A stretch of 64,000 nt of DNA from Stieleria neptunia (GCF_007754155.1 NZ_CP037423.1:2852001-2916000); one strand, 5' to 3'. Shown: positions 34,425-44,006, counted from the stretch's first letter. A program made the numbers and translations. The notes: generated by a model from the sequence alone, not told the origin.

Positions 34425-35066
34425 TCAGCTGTTGCCGGATTCAGATGGCGAAACCTCGTTGGACAGTTCGCCGGCGAACTGCGTCAATAGTTCTTCGCTT
34501 TGGTGGAGTCCGGTGTCGCGGGTCTCGAGCATGAACTTCAACAGCGGCGGCCACTCCTTTTGCCCCCAACAGACCTTTCGACGCAGCAATCGATGCTCGA
34601 TGCGATCTAGAAACACGTGCTCACCGAGTTGAAACCAATACAAGACTTGGATCCGGCGTCCGGCCTGTACAAAATGCAGCAGCTTTCCCTGAAAGCTCTC
34701 GCCATCGCGTCGAGTGACTTCGACAATCTCTTCATCAATTTGCTCCCAACCGGCTTCGCGGTAGCATTGCTGGGGAAAGTGAAGTCGCAAGTACTCGTCG
34801 GTCCAAACAGCGTGCACAAGCACCTCCCGGCCCGCCTCGTCTCGATACACGCGGTCAACGCCTGCTTTCGCTCGAAGAATCTCTCGGATCCGAGGATCAG
34901 CAGGCAGGTCCTCGCCGGTCCATTGACCGAGTTGCAACGCGGTTTCGTCAAGACTTCGATCGGGAGGAACAACACTTCCCTTTTCATAGCCGTCACGGAT
35001 GTAACTGACCGCAAAGTTTCCTGCGATCAGCAAGAAGACGGCAAAAACTGATTTGTGGATCATCAT
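34425..35066 (-). CDS. EpsI family protein, exosortase-associated
   Basis: A 213-residue protein of the EpsI/DUF3485 family, which accompanies exosortases either as a fused C-terminal domain or as a separate gene, as here. It has an N-terminal membrane anchor (SVFAVFLLIAGNFAVSYI) and conserved LGQWTGEDLP, HFPQQCYREAGWEQ and VLYWFQLGEHV. It probably acts in the periplasm in polysaccharide or PEP-CTERM handling; the biochemical role is not known. It lies 18 bp after the Wzz/BY-kinase gene. Confidence 0.9.
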   Translation of the reverse strand: MMIHKSVFAVFLLIAGNFAVSYIRDGYEKGSVVPPDRSLDETALQLGQWTGEDLPADPRIREILRAKAGVDRVYRDEAGREVLVHAVWTDEYLRLHFPQQCYREAGWEQIDEEIVEVTRRDGESFQGKLLHFVQAGRRIQVLYWFQLGEHVFLDRIEHRLLRRKVCWGQKEWPPLLKFMLETRDTGLHQSEELLTQFAGELSNEVSPSESGNS

Positions 35067-35084
35067 TCTTGGGGACGAATACGG

Positions 35085-37298
35085 CTATGGTTTGGAGGTG
35101 AAAATCGCGTCATCAACGGGATTGCTGCATTTTTCCGTGACCACCGCACCCGAAACCTGGTGGCTCAACGCCGGAAGCACCTGCAGCGCTTTTTTCATGT
35201 TTGCCGTCCGGCTAAAGTCGCGGCGGACGGCGAAGATGATTTGGTCGACATGGGGACAGAGGTATCCGATGTCAGCCGACGAGAGCACAGGGCTGGTGTC
35301 GATTACAATCACATCCGCGAGAGACCGGAGTTCTTTCAGCAACGGTTCGGCTTTATCCTCCACCAATGCCTTGATCGCACTCGGGCAGCAATCTCCGGAG
35401 GTGAGAACGCTGAGGCCTTCGGTCTTTGTCTCCCGAATCGCATCCGCCAACGCAAGGTCTCCGCGGAGAACTTCGCAGATGCCGACCGACGAATCCGCCT
35501 GGTAAATCCGGTGCAGGCCCGGTCGCCGAAGATCGAAGTCACAAAGAATGACTCTCCGCGTGCGATGTGCCAAATGGGTGGCCAGTTGGCTTGCCAGTGT
35601 TGTTTTGCCTTCGCCTCGAACCGCACTGGTCACCATATAAATCTGGGTCCCATCAGTGGACTCGGGAAGGGTGGGATGCGACAGACGCGAGGAAATGCGT
35701 TTGACGGATTCATTCAGACGGAGCTGCCAGATTCGGGATCGCTTGTCTTTGGTATCGTTTATCCGACGTAACACACCGTTGGGAATGATCGGGACCGTCC
35801 CCAAGACGTCGAGCCCTGTTTTGCTAGATAGACTCGTCGATGAGTTGACCTTGCCTCCCAACAAGTCGACCAGAAGCAACACGGTCAGGGGGACGAATAG
35901 GCTCATGACACCCGACGCGCCGGCGAGCACCGCGCGCTTCGTCACGTCGGCCGGATCCATTTCCTCAGCCTTTCGCAGGACTTCGACCCGCGGTCGCGAC
36001 TGCAGTTCGACTTTCAGTTCTTCACGTTGCTTGGCGATGCTCTGCAGTACCGCGTCGACTTGCTCGATCTCGCCTCGCATCATCTCCACATCGATCGACT
36101 GATTCCCGACGCTCTTGAATTCACTCATCAGACGTGCTTCGTCCGCTGCCAATGTTTCCTTCAGCTGATCGAGCACTCGGATCTCGGCATTGATTTGGTT
36201 GATGCGGTCGGCAATCTGTTGTTTTCGAATCGTCTCACGAGCCTTGTATCGAAGCGGCGCAAAGGCGAGTAGCTCTTGTTCGATCTGCCCACGTCGCTCC
36301 TTCATTTCGGTGGCAATCTGTGATTGAACTCTTTCAAATGGCGATCCGACCTCTGATTTAAATGCCGAATCCGCGTCCGCCTGCAGGCGAAAGGTGGTCA
36401 CTTTGTCTCGGACGAGTGAGTTGTAAATGCTGTCTCGAGCAATCGCCGCATCAATTTCCGCCTCGGTCGGCATGATGTTTTCTTGTTCCAAGTCGATGTC
36501 GTTTCCTTTCGACGCGACTTCTAATGACCGCAATTCGGCGTCGATGGTCCAGCGATTCGCTTGCAGTTCGATTTGCTGAGTGCGGACAAAGCTGAGTTCC
36601 TGAACAAGCAGTTGCTGTCTCATCGACAGTGTCTTTTCGTCGCCGGTACCGAGTTGATCTGCCAAGCGTTTTAGCTCGTTGCGTTTGCGGCGAGATTCCG
36701 CTTGTTTTTCATTGAAGACGGCTTCGATCCCGGCGAGTCGACGTTGGCGCGTGTCACGTTCACGGTTGACGACTTCGACCAGATAGGCGTCGACGGTCGC
36801 GTTGACAATTTCAACCGGGTTCGCGTCTTTGCTTGCGACCGTTGAAATGGTCATGATTTCTGTGTTGGCCGGAGTGTCGACGCGTACGTTTCTTGCCATC
36901 CAGTCGATCGGGCGTTCCATTCGCAGAACAGAGGAGTCTTGCATGTTCCGGAGTGCGGCCGTCATCACCAGCCTCGTCCGCACGAGTTCCTTTTGGGTCC
37001 CCTGGAAGATTTCGAATTCGGTGCCTTCGCTTTCGCCGAATACCAAGCTGTTTTCTTGTGACGACAATCGCAGCAGGGAGGATGCCCGATAGGTTGGCAC
37101 CTGAGACATGAAAACGGCCACCGCCACAACGATCGCCAAGGGGGCCCCGACGATTGCCCCCGCCAATCCTCTCCGCCGCAACCCGTGCAGAAGATCCATC
37201 GGGTCGAGATCTGCTCCGCCAGCCGATGCTTGCCCTTGGTTTTCGCTGGGCAAATGATCGGTTTCGAGCGACCCACTTTTTGGTGCGATAGCAATCAT
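35085..37298 (-). CDS. Wzz-type chain-length regulator fused to BY-kinase-like ATPase
   Basis: A 737-residue inner-membrane protein. It has a Wzz domain between two membrane segments (about 46-64 and 455-480) with a long coiled-coil periplasmic region, then a cytoplasmic P-loop domain: Walker A AVRGEGKTTL (about 559-568), Walker A' VILCDFDLRRP (about 583) and Walker B VIVIDTSP (about 663). These form an exopolysaccharide co-polymerase that sets chain length with the polymerase and Wza. The usual C-terminal tyrosine cluster is missing; the tail ends VDDAIFTSKP. Phosphorylation-driven cycling may differ or be absent. It sits second in the operon, after the exosortase. Confidence 0.92.
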   Translation of the reverse strand: MIAIAPKSGSLETDHLPSENQGQASAGGADLDPMDLLHGLRRRGLAGAIVGAPLAIVVAVAVFMSQVPTYRASSLLRLSSQENSLVFGESEGTEFEIFQGTQKELVRTRLVMTAALRNMQDSSVLRMERPIDWMARNVRVDTPANTEIMTISTVASKDANPVEIVNATVDAYLVEVVNRERDTRQRRLAGIEAVFNEKQAESRRKRNELKRLADQLGTGDEKTLSMRQQLLVQELSFVRTQQIELQANRWTIDAELRSLEVASKGNDIDLEQENIMPTEAEIDAAIARDSIYNSLVRDKVTTFRLQADADSAFKSEVGSPFERVQSQIATEMKERRGQIEQELLAFAPLRYKARETIRKQQIADRINQINAEIRVLDQLKETLAADEARLMSEFKSVGNQSIDVEMMRGEIEQVDAVLQSIAKQREELKVELQSRPRVEVLRKAEEMDPADVTKRAVLAGASGVMSLFVPLTVLLLVDLLGGKVNSSTSLSSKTGLDVLGTVPIIPNGVLRRINDTKDKRSRIWQLRLNESVKRISSRLSHPTLPESTDGTQIYMVTSAVRGEGKTTLASQLATHLAHRTRRVILCDFDLRRPGLHRIYQADSSVGICEVLRGDLALADAIRETKTEGLSVLTSGDCCPSAIKALVEDKAEPLLKELRSLADVIVIDTSPVLSSADIGYLCPHVDQIIFAVRRDFSRTANMKKALQVLPALSHQVSGAVVTEKCSNPVDDAIFTSKP

Positions 37299-37431
37299 GT
37301 CTCTCTCTGTTCAGTCAGCGACCGATTGATTCGGACTCGATGCAAACGAACTGCCGCATCCCGGTAGCGTTAGGGCCGGTTGGTTCATTCCGGCGCGTCA
37401 CCACGGAAAATTCCTGCTCACGATTCACTTG

Positions 37432-38343
37432 CTAAACCGAACCCAACGCAAGTGGACGGTCTTCGACCGCCGCGGGGAAAACGGCTGCGGTGGCGCGAAT
37501 CGCGATCAGTGTCATCCCGGCGGCAAGCGGAAGCATGAGCAACCCGAAAAAGTCGTGGAAAACCGCTTCGGCAAGCTCGTGTGACGAGTATTGATACAGC
37601 AATCCGGTTGCGACAATTCGAATGATGTTCGACAGGACTGCCGCGGGAATCGCAATCAGGATGGCCGCGACTCGTTCTGGGACTTCATCAAGCAACATCG
37701 CCGCCCCCACGCTGACGGCCAGGAACAGTACCGTTGAACGCAACCCCGAACACGCTTCTTCAACGCCGAGTTCGGTATTCGTCAACACGATGACATTGCC
37801 GAATGCAGCGGCGGGAACCCCAAGCGTCTGAAGCAAGAAAGTGCTTGCGATCGTGGCCACACGCTGCAACGCCAGATTCCCCCAACTGGCCATGAAATCG
37901 GGGATCGGGATCATGAACGGCAAGATCGCAATCGAAGGCCACAACCACGCGAACAACGACTTACCACCGACCAGAAAGACAATCCCGGAGATACAAACGG
38001 GGATCGACAGTGGCCCCAACAGTGGGTCCGTCATGTATGCCGACAAACACCGCATCATCACAGCAACAACCATCAGTGCCGTTCCAACGACTGCATTCCC
38101 TTTCAAAGGACCGCCCGCGACCATTGCACGTCGGCGCCAGGCGAGAAACAACGAAAACGGGATCACCAAAAATCCATGGATATAATCTTGATTCCCCCAC
38201 CAACGTCCCGCGAGTCGACCAAGATCGTTGCCGTATGTCCACAACAATGCGGAACCAACAACGGCCATGCACAGCCAGGGGACATATGACTGATTGGATG
38301 ACGAGGCATTGGTGCCTGACGGGCGGTCAAGAGTTTGTGACAT
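37432..38343 (-). CDS. Exosortase
   Basis: A 303-residue protein with about eight membrane helices, the transpeptidase-like enzyme that processes PEP-CTERM proteins. The catalytic residues are all present: Cys198 in EEACSGLRST, Arg242 in LSNIIRIVATG and His263 in AVFHDFFG. Other conserved segments are YIHGFLVIP and LPFMIPIPDF. EpsI is a separate gene two positions downstream rather than a fused domain. It is the first gene of the minus-strand polysaccharide run, 133 bp ahead of the Wzz/kinase gene. The PEP-CTERM proteins at 4982, 9719 and 10538 are likely substrates (inference). Confidence 0.93.
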   Translation of the reverse strand: MSQTLDRPSGTNASSSNQSYVPWLCMAVVGSALLWTYGNDLGRLAGRWWGNQDYIHGFLVIPFSLFLAWRRRAMVAGGPLKGNAVVGTALMVVAVMMRCLSAYMTDPLLGPLSIPVCISGIVFLVGGKSLFAWLWPSIAILPFMIPIPDFMASWGNLALQRVATIASTFLLQTLGVPAAAFGNVIVLTNTELGVEEACSGLRSTVLFLAVSVGAAMLLDEVPERVAAILIAIPAAVLSNIIRIVATGLLYQYSSHELAEAVFHDFFGLLMLPLAAGMTLIAIRATAAVFPAAVEDRPLALGSV

Positions 38344-38793
38344 GATGTTTTATGTGCAAGAGAGCAACATGAAGTGGAGGCGTCGACATAGCTTCGCTAG
38401 CGTCGGTGACAGGTCTTGTCCCGACGGTTGGCTACCGACAATCCAGACGGAGAACGCATCGATCATTCGATCCGCAGTGAGGTGAGAGATCCCGTTTCCG
38501 TGTTTCGCGGCGTACGATAGACATCCCGATTTCATCGTGAAACCCATCCGTGAAACTATTAACGCCTTTGACATCGGCTCTTCATTTGGCTTCTGATCGA
38601 TCTACCTATTGCGAGGGAGCGACAGAGGTTGTGTCAGCTACAATGCGTGCAACTCGCAAAAATTCGATGAATCGGATCAACTGTCCGTGAATTTGTCTGG
38701 CGCCAATTTCAGAAACCAGAAATCCAGACTCATCTGCGTGCTTTGAATGGCCGATCTACGAACAGAGACTGTACCGGGAGACGTGATATCAAC
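38344..38793. other. Divergent intergenic region upstream of exosortase operon
   Basis: These 450 bp lie between divergent genes and must hold the promoter of the long polysaccharide operon and that of the small secreted protein. A 74-codon minus-strand frame (38350-38574) has no signal or domain and is not called. No clear operator or consensus promoter was recognised by eye. Confidence 0.55.
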
Positions 38794-39156
38794 ATGAAGC
38801 GCTATACATTTCTGTTTTCGATCATCGTATGCGTGGCCCTTTGCAGTTCTGCGGCGGCTCAGAATGGGATTCCCATTGGACCTGCCGGAACCTATTCCAC
38901 AACACCCACGCTGAGCCCCTATTTGGACCTGTTCCGCAGCAGCTCCAGCCCGTTGCCGAACTACCAGCAATTTGTTCGGCCCCAGCTCCAGTTGCGTCAG
39001 ACGCTTCAATTGCAGAACAGAGCTCTGCAACAGCAGGAACGGGCGATACGTTCACTCGGCCGACGCAGCCAGACGCTCGCTTCACCAAGCGGAATCACAA
39101 AGCGTGCAGGCACGTTTCTCAACTACTCAAGGTTCTATCCGACGCTGCAGCGATAA
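38794..39156 (+). CDS. Small secreted protein with SPYLDLFR motif
   Basis: A 120-residue protein with a signal peptide (YTFLFSIIVCVALCSSAAA). The motif TPTLSPYLDLFRSSS ... NYQQFVRPQL is followed by a short Gln/Leu-rich helical stretch. A similar SPYLNLLR-type motif occurs in small planctomycete secreted proteins of unknown function; this is recalled, not verified by search. ATG 38794 directly precedes the signal peptide, while the upstream extension is not signal-like. It lies between the exosortase operon and the TPR gene. Confidence 0.7.
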   Translation: MKRYTFLFSIIVCVALCSSAAAQNGIPIGPAGTYSTTPTLSPYLDLFRSSSSPLPNYQQFVRPQLQLRQTLQLQNRALQQQERAIRSLGRRSQTLASPSGITKRAGTFLNYSRFYPTLQR

Positions 39157-39396
39157 CAGCGGAGTAGTCTTCCGGCAATCTTGTCGAGAACTTCAATGTC
39201 CGCGCGACGTCGTAATTCTTAAGGCCGATCGCGTGTTCGGTGATGGCGTAGTTCTACGCAACCCTTTCGATTCTTGACGGTTCATTTCCGTCACGTTAGC
39301 GTGCCCAGTGTATTTCTCATTGGCACTCGTGCAGCCCTACGATGATGTCTTCGTCAGATATCACGTTGGGCTTCGAAAGGTTTAGGCAGCCGTACG

Positions 39397-42300
39397 ATGA
39401 ACCGAACGATCAACGGAAAGCTCTTACTGATTTTGTCATCTATCTCCGTGGTTTGCATTGGAGCACTGTATGGCATCAATGCTCTCCAATCGGGACGCAC
39501 CGCAAGACTTTTTCTCGAAGAGGGACGAAGTGCCTTTGAAGAGGAGGACTACGAACGCGCATTGCGAAGCTACCGCTCGCATCTGAAGCTGGACGCGGAT
39601 TCCATTGATGGCAGATCCGAATTCGGTGATCTGCTATACAAAATCGGGGAGTTTTCTGGGGCACTGAGTGAGTTTGAACATCTGCTCCGGTTGGACGCGG
39701 AAGACAATGTTTCTCGTCGAATGGCCGCGGAGTGCTCGATTCGCGTGGGGCGATTCTCAGATGCAAGAGACCACCTTGAACACTTGCTAGCCGACCAGTC
39801 CGACGCGGAATTGCATGACTGGATGGCACAATGCCAAGTCTTTGCCCGAGAGTTTTCCGAGGCCAAGGATTCCTTGCGGCAAGCGATTGAACAGTCCCCT
39901 GACCGCATCGAATCTTACACTCGCCTGGCAATCCTGCATCGTGAAGCTTTTGACGCCCCGGAGGCTGCCAGTGCGACCGTCCTGGAAATGACCGACGCCA
40001 ATCCGAACAGCACTGAAGCATTTTTCGCCCGATCCCAATTCGTTTTTTCCGACGCGGTTCGAGCCGGAAAGTCGGGGGACGCTGAATCGGCCAAACAACT
40101 GTTCTCCGAATCGATCGATCATGCAACACGGGCAATTCAGATTTCCCCGGACAATCTCGAGGCTCACTTGTTGATCGTGCGGGCCGCCTCCACTCTGGAC
40201 GACCATGACCTTGCACGCAAGCACGCGGAATCCGCGATTCAGATTAATCCTTCCGCTCCAACGCCTTTCCTCCTGCTCGCCGAAATCGCTTCACGTCAAG
40301 ACCGAATCGATCTCGCGATCGAAGAGCTTTCCCGGGGGATCGAAGCAGTCTCGCCCGACAACCCGCGACGAGCAAACTTGATTGCCGGTCTCGCCACAAT
40401 CTACTTGGAGTCGGAACGTGATGACGACGCGGAACAAACCATAGCAATTTTGGAGTCGAGTCAATTGGACCCGGCGATGGCGAAATACCTGAGGGGACGA
40501 TTGGATCTTCGTCAAGAGAAATGGGATCAAGCAATCAATCAGCTTGAATCCGTGCGATTGGCATTTGTCGAACGCCCCGAAATGATGCGAGCTGTCGATT
40601 TCTTTCTGGGCGAAGCGTATCGAAACAAGGGTTCCTTCGGCCAAGCCATCACGGCGTATCAAAGTTCGATCACCCTTGACCCCACCTGGGCACCTCCACA
40701 ATTGGCACTCGTTGGCGTCCTCGAGTATACCGGCAAGTACGACGAAGCCTTCCAGCAGCTACAGAAACTGGTGAAATCAAACAACGCACCGGATGAAGGG
40801 TTGCTCGCACTTGCTCAGCGGTCGGTGCAACGCAATCTGCGTTTACCCCCGCATGAACGCGATTGGTCAGTAACGGCAGAAATTATCGATCAAGCTGAGC
40901 AACGGTTTCCCGACAGACCGGAAGTTGCGATCCTTCGTGCCGAAGTACTAGGGGCACGCGGCGAAACGGGAAAAGCAGCTGAATTGCTGAGCCGATCGAT
41001 AGACGATGGAGGAAGCGAGGCGAGCGAAGATCAACGCCCAATCTATTTTGCGCGTTTGAACCTCGCACTGGGAGAGAATGATTTCAACCGTGCCCAACAG
41101 CTATTGGACGAAGCGTCACAACGGCTTGGCAAACTGCCGGACATTACCGTGGCCCAGGCATCGCTCTTTATACTGCGAGATGGGGAAAATGCGATTCCGT
41201 TGGTTCGGCAGCTGATCAAGGAGTCGACAGACTTTTCCGATGAAGACCAGTTTGCGATACGGCACTCGATCGGTCAACTTGCTGCATCCAACGGTCTGTC
41301 CGACTTTGCCAAAGAGGTGGCAGATCACCTACAAGCATCCCACCCCCAGGACGCGCGCACTTGGTCGTTGTCCATTGCACTCTCGCTTTTGACACACGAA
41401 GAATCGAGCCTTGCCGACGAACTGGACCGGCTCAAGGCAATCACAGGCGAATCCGCCTACTGGCATTTCGGCCAAGCAAATTTGGCTTGGCTTCGATCGG
41501 ATAACGAGGGCACCGAAAATCGCGACAAAGCAATTGCACATCTGAATCAGGCAAAGAGGCTACGGCCGAATTGGTCGCCTCCCTACCTGCTGGAATCCCA
41601 ATTCTTTGCCGCAGCCGGCGATGATGACAACGCCCTCGAGGCATTGTTGAAGGCAATTGAACTAGGTGAGCGGTCTCCCAAGATCATCCGAAACGCGACA
41701 TCGTTACTGTTTGAAAAGAAACAGTTCGCGAAAGCGGACGAGTTGCTCCGCTTACTCGATCTAAATGAGTTCTCAACAATCCAGGGACTCGGACGAACCG
41801 CGTCCTACATTTCGGCCGGTCAGAACGATCTTGTTCGAGGTATCGAACTGGCGCGGATTGCAGCGAAGTCATCCGACCAATTCGAAGACCACCTTTGGCA
41901 CGGTCAACTGGCGTCCAAACTCTACAGCCAGTCGCGTCAGAACGGACAGAACGATCAAGCGGCCTTATTTCTGGACGAAGCCAAGTCTGCCTTCGAGCGT
42001 GCGACGGAGATTTCCCCACAATCCCCAGGCACCTGGATACAGCGGATTCGCTTCCTCGTCGACCAGAAACAAGAACAAGATCTCATCCAGATCGTGTCCG
42101 ATGCGACGAGTTCGATCCGTCCGGAAGAGAATGAGTTTGCGAAAGCTCAAATTTTGGCGATTCTTGGGAAGACGAAAGAGGCCGCTCTGACCTTCGAACG
42201 GGCGCTTGACCGAGGGCCCATCGACGAGGAAAAACTTCGAACCGCAATTGCATTCTACTTTCGTCACCAGGCGTCCGCACTCGCGCAAAAACGCCTCGAA

Positions 42301-43689
42301 CAGTTGATGTCGATCGATCCGCTATCGGCAGACGCACAGTCGTGGTGCAATCGACATCTCGCAATGTTGTCGATCCTTCGAGCAACGCAGGGGGATGTTC
42401 TCCAAGCATTGGCCTTGGCGAACAAAAACCTCACCGATTCGCCGAACAGTGTCGCGGACCTTCGTGTCAAAGCTGCGGCAACCGCCATGCTTTCTGGAGC
42501 GGACTCCATCGGGAAAGCGATCGAGATTTGGGAGTCCATTTCGCGACACCCCGACGCCCGGCCCGATGATCACTACCAGCTTGCACGACTTTACCGACGT
42601 ACAAGCCAATGGGAGAAAGCTTCGGATCAACTCCGTCAAGCGATCGCTGGCATGGCCGGGCAGGAGGACGCAAGCAGGTACATCGCTGAATATGTCACCT
42701 GGCTGATGGAACGCGATGAGTTGGCATCGGCGGATCAATGGCTCTCTCGGCTAGAAGAGACCGGACAATCTCAAGAGATGACTCTGCCGCTAAAAGCGCA
42801 GTTGTTCACTCGGCAAGGCAAACATCCACAAGCGTTGAAACTTGTGAACCACTTTGTCGGCGGTGACGCCGAACGCGGCATCGATCGCCTGAGAAACGCT
42901 GCCAGTTTGGCTCAATCACTGTCGCGTCTTGTTGATCCCTCTGATCTACCCCAATATCAAAAACTTGAAGTCGAGTTGTTGCAGCAAGCATCGGATAGGG
43001 ATTCTCGCTATCGGTTTTTGCTCGTCCAAGCGATGGCGAGCCACGACAAGACGGACGAGGCAATCGAACTGGTGCTCCGCGACGATTTTTTGAAAGAAGA
43101 CCTTGCATTCGCCATTCCGGTCATTGACCACCTCCTCAACTCTGGGAAGTTGTCTACCGAACAAATCGATAGGCTCGGCACGGTTGTGCAAGACATGGAA
43201 CAGCAATTCGGAGAGAGTCTCCATACGCTGGGTTTATCCGCATCGCTTGAAAAGGCGAAAGGTGAGATGCAAAAGGCAGAGACGATTTATCGCAGCATCA
43301 TCCGGCAAGATGAAGGCAACGTGGTCGCATTGAACAATTTGGCCGTTTTGCTGAGTGAAGAATCAAGAACGCTCGACGAGGCCGCGGAGTTGTCTGACAA
43401 GACGATTGAAATTGCGGGCCGCAATCCGGCACTGCTCGATACACGAGCAGTGATTGCGATCGCCTCAGGCGAAGGCGCCAAAGCGATTGACCTGTTGGCC
43501 GAAGCATTGCAGCAGCATCACGATCCCCCGGCAATCTTCTCCTTTCACCAAGCCGTCGCCTACCTCAAAGCTGGCAACACCGAAGCAGCAATCCGATGCT
43601 TCAAGAAGGCCTTGCAAGATCAACTCGACACCACAAGACTGGGGAAACAAGAGCAGAGCTGGTATGCAAAGCTGAGAGAGTTCAGCTAG
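39397..43689 (+). CDS. Giant TPR-repeat protein of the exopolysaccharide locus
   Basis: A 1430-residue protein with one N-terminal membrane helix (LLLILSSISVVCIGALYGI). About 30 to 35 TPR-like helical hairpins follow almost to the C-terminus (for example FEEEDYERALRSYRSHLKLDAD and IAYLKAGNTEAAIRCFKKAL). It is probably inner-membrane anchored with a periplasmic superhelix that scaffolds secretion or assembly. Large TPR proteins (PrsT-like) are regular members of exosortase/PEP-CTERM polysaccharide loci. The stop codon TAG falls within the CTAG end of repeat copy 2. No enzymatic domain is seen. It is convergent with the aminotransferase gene. Confidence 0.85.
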   Translation: MNRTINGKLLLILSSISVVCIGALYGINALQSGRTARLFLEEGRSAFEEEDYERALRSYRSHLKLDADSIDGRSEFGDLLYKIGEFSGALSEFEHLLRLDAEDNVSRRMAAECSIRVGRFSDARDHLEHLLADQSDAELHDWMAQCQVFAREFSEAKDSLRQAIEQSPDRIESYTRLAILHREAFDAPEAASATVLEMTDANPNSTEAFFARSQFVFSDAVRAGKSGDAESAKQLFSESIDHATRAIQISPDNLEAHLLIVRAASTLDDHDLARKHAESAIQINPSAPTPFLLLAEIASRQDRIDLAIEELSRGIEAVSPDNPRRANLIAGLATIYLESERDDDAEQTIAILESSQLDPAMAKYLRGRLDLRQEKWDQAINQLESVRLAFVERPEMMRAVDFFLGEAYRNKGSFGQAITAYQSSITLDPTWAPPQLALVGVLEYTGKYDEAFQQLQKLVKSNNAPDEGLLALAQRSVQRNLRLPPHERDWSVTAEIIDQAEQRFPDRPEVAILRAEVLGARGETGKAAELLSRSIDDGGSEASEDQRPIYFARLNLALGENDFNRAQQLLDEASQRLGKLPDITVAQASLFILRDGENAIPLVRQLIKESTDFSDEDQFAIRHSIGQLAASNGLSDFAKEVADHLQASHPQDARTWSLSIALSLLTHEESSLADELDRLKAITGESAYWHFGQANLAWLRSDNEGTENRDKAIAHLNQAKRLRPNWSPPYLLESQFFAAAGDDDNALEALLKAIELGERSPKIIRNATSLLFEKKQFAKADELLRLLDLNEFSTIQGLGRTASYISAGQNDLVRGIELARIAAKSSDQFEDHLWHGQLASKLYSQSRQNGQNDQAALFLDEAKSAFERATEISPQSPGTWIQRIRFLVDQKQEQDLIQIVSDATSSIRPEENEFAKAQILAILGKTKEAALTFERALDRGPIDEEKLRTAIAFYFRHQASALAQKRLEQLMSIDPLSADAQSWCNRHLAMLSILRATQGDVLQALALANKNLTDSPNSVADLRVKAAATAMLSGADSIGKAIEIWESISRHPDARPDDHYQLARLYRRTSQWEKASDQLRQAIAGMAGQEDASRYIAEYVTWLMERDELASADQWLSRLEETGQSQEMTLPLKAQLFTRQGKHPQALKLVNHFVGGDAERGIDRLRNAASLAQSLSRLVDPSDLPQYQKLEVELLQQASDRDSRYRFLLVQAMASHDKTDEAIELVLRDDFLKEDLAFAIPVIDHLLNSGKLSTEQIDRLGTVVQDMEQQFGESLHTLGLSASLEKAKGEMQKAETIYRSIIRQDEGNVVALNNLAVLLSEESRTLDEAAELSDKTIEIAGRNPALLDTRAVIAIASGEGAKAIDLLAEALQQHHDPPAIFSFHQAVAYLKAGNTEAAIRCFKKALQDQLDTTRLGKQEQSWYAKLREFS

Positions 43690-43841
43690 TGCTTCGTCAA
43701 CTTTTATTCTTAGGGTACCGCGGAAAAGGGGTCAGGTACCAAAAATGCGAAGCACCCTGCGGGCCATTTGGTTTTTGGTACCTGACCCCTTTTCCGCTCG
43801 ACAAACGCAGGCTCGAAAATTGAAAGCTGACAAAGCACTAG
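43686..43841 (+). repeat. REP-like/MITE-like palindromic element, copy 2
   Basis: A 156-bp element with imperfect 19-bp terminal inverted repeats (43686-43704 and 43823-43841, each beginning CTAGTGCTT outward-in, with 2 mismatches). It contains a perfect pair of 26-bp inverted arms (43720-43745 and 43772-43797). Positions 43686-43802 are nearly identical to copy 1 at 30019-30132 in inverse orientation. No coding capacity. It overlaps the TAG stop of the TPR gene. Confidence 0.88.
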
Positions 43842-43874
43842 TGCAACACCCTGATAAATCGTGAGGGAAATCAG

Positions 43875-43907
43875 CCTGCAGGACGATTGGGGCAATCGTC
43901 CTGCAGG
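43875..43907. repeat. Perfect 14-bp hairpin between convergent genes
   Basis: Inverted arms 43875-43888 and 43894-43907 match perfectly around a 5-base loop GGGGC. There is no T-tract, so it is more likely a REP-type or mRNA-end structure than a classical terminator. It lies between the TPR gene and the convergent aminotransferase gene. Confidence 0.7.
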
Positions 43908-44006
43908 TAGTTGGGGGCGATTGCTCAGCTTTTCGCCACAACGCCAAGATTTCGCAAAACGAATGGACGGCAATTTTCCAACCTTGTTCGCACCGATCTG
44001 GATGGG

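Noticed and set aside
38350..38574. 74-codon minus-strand frame upstream of the exosortase
   Set aside because: No signal peptide, domain or ribosome-binding site; it lies in the presumed promoter region.
39397..43689. Possible repeat array (CRISPR-like or tandem DNA repeat)
   Set aside because: The periodicity is at the protein level (TPR hairpins); the DNA does not contain exact repeats or spacers.
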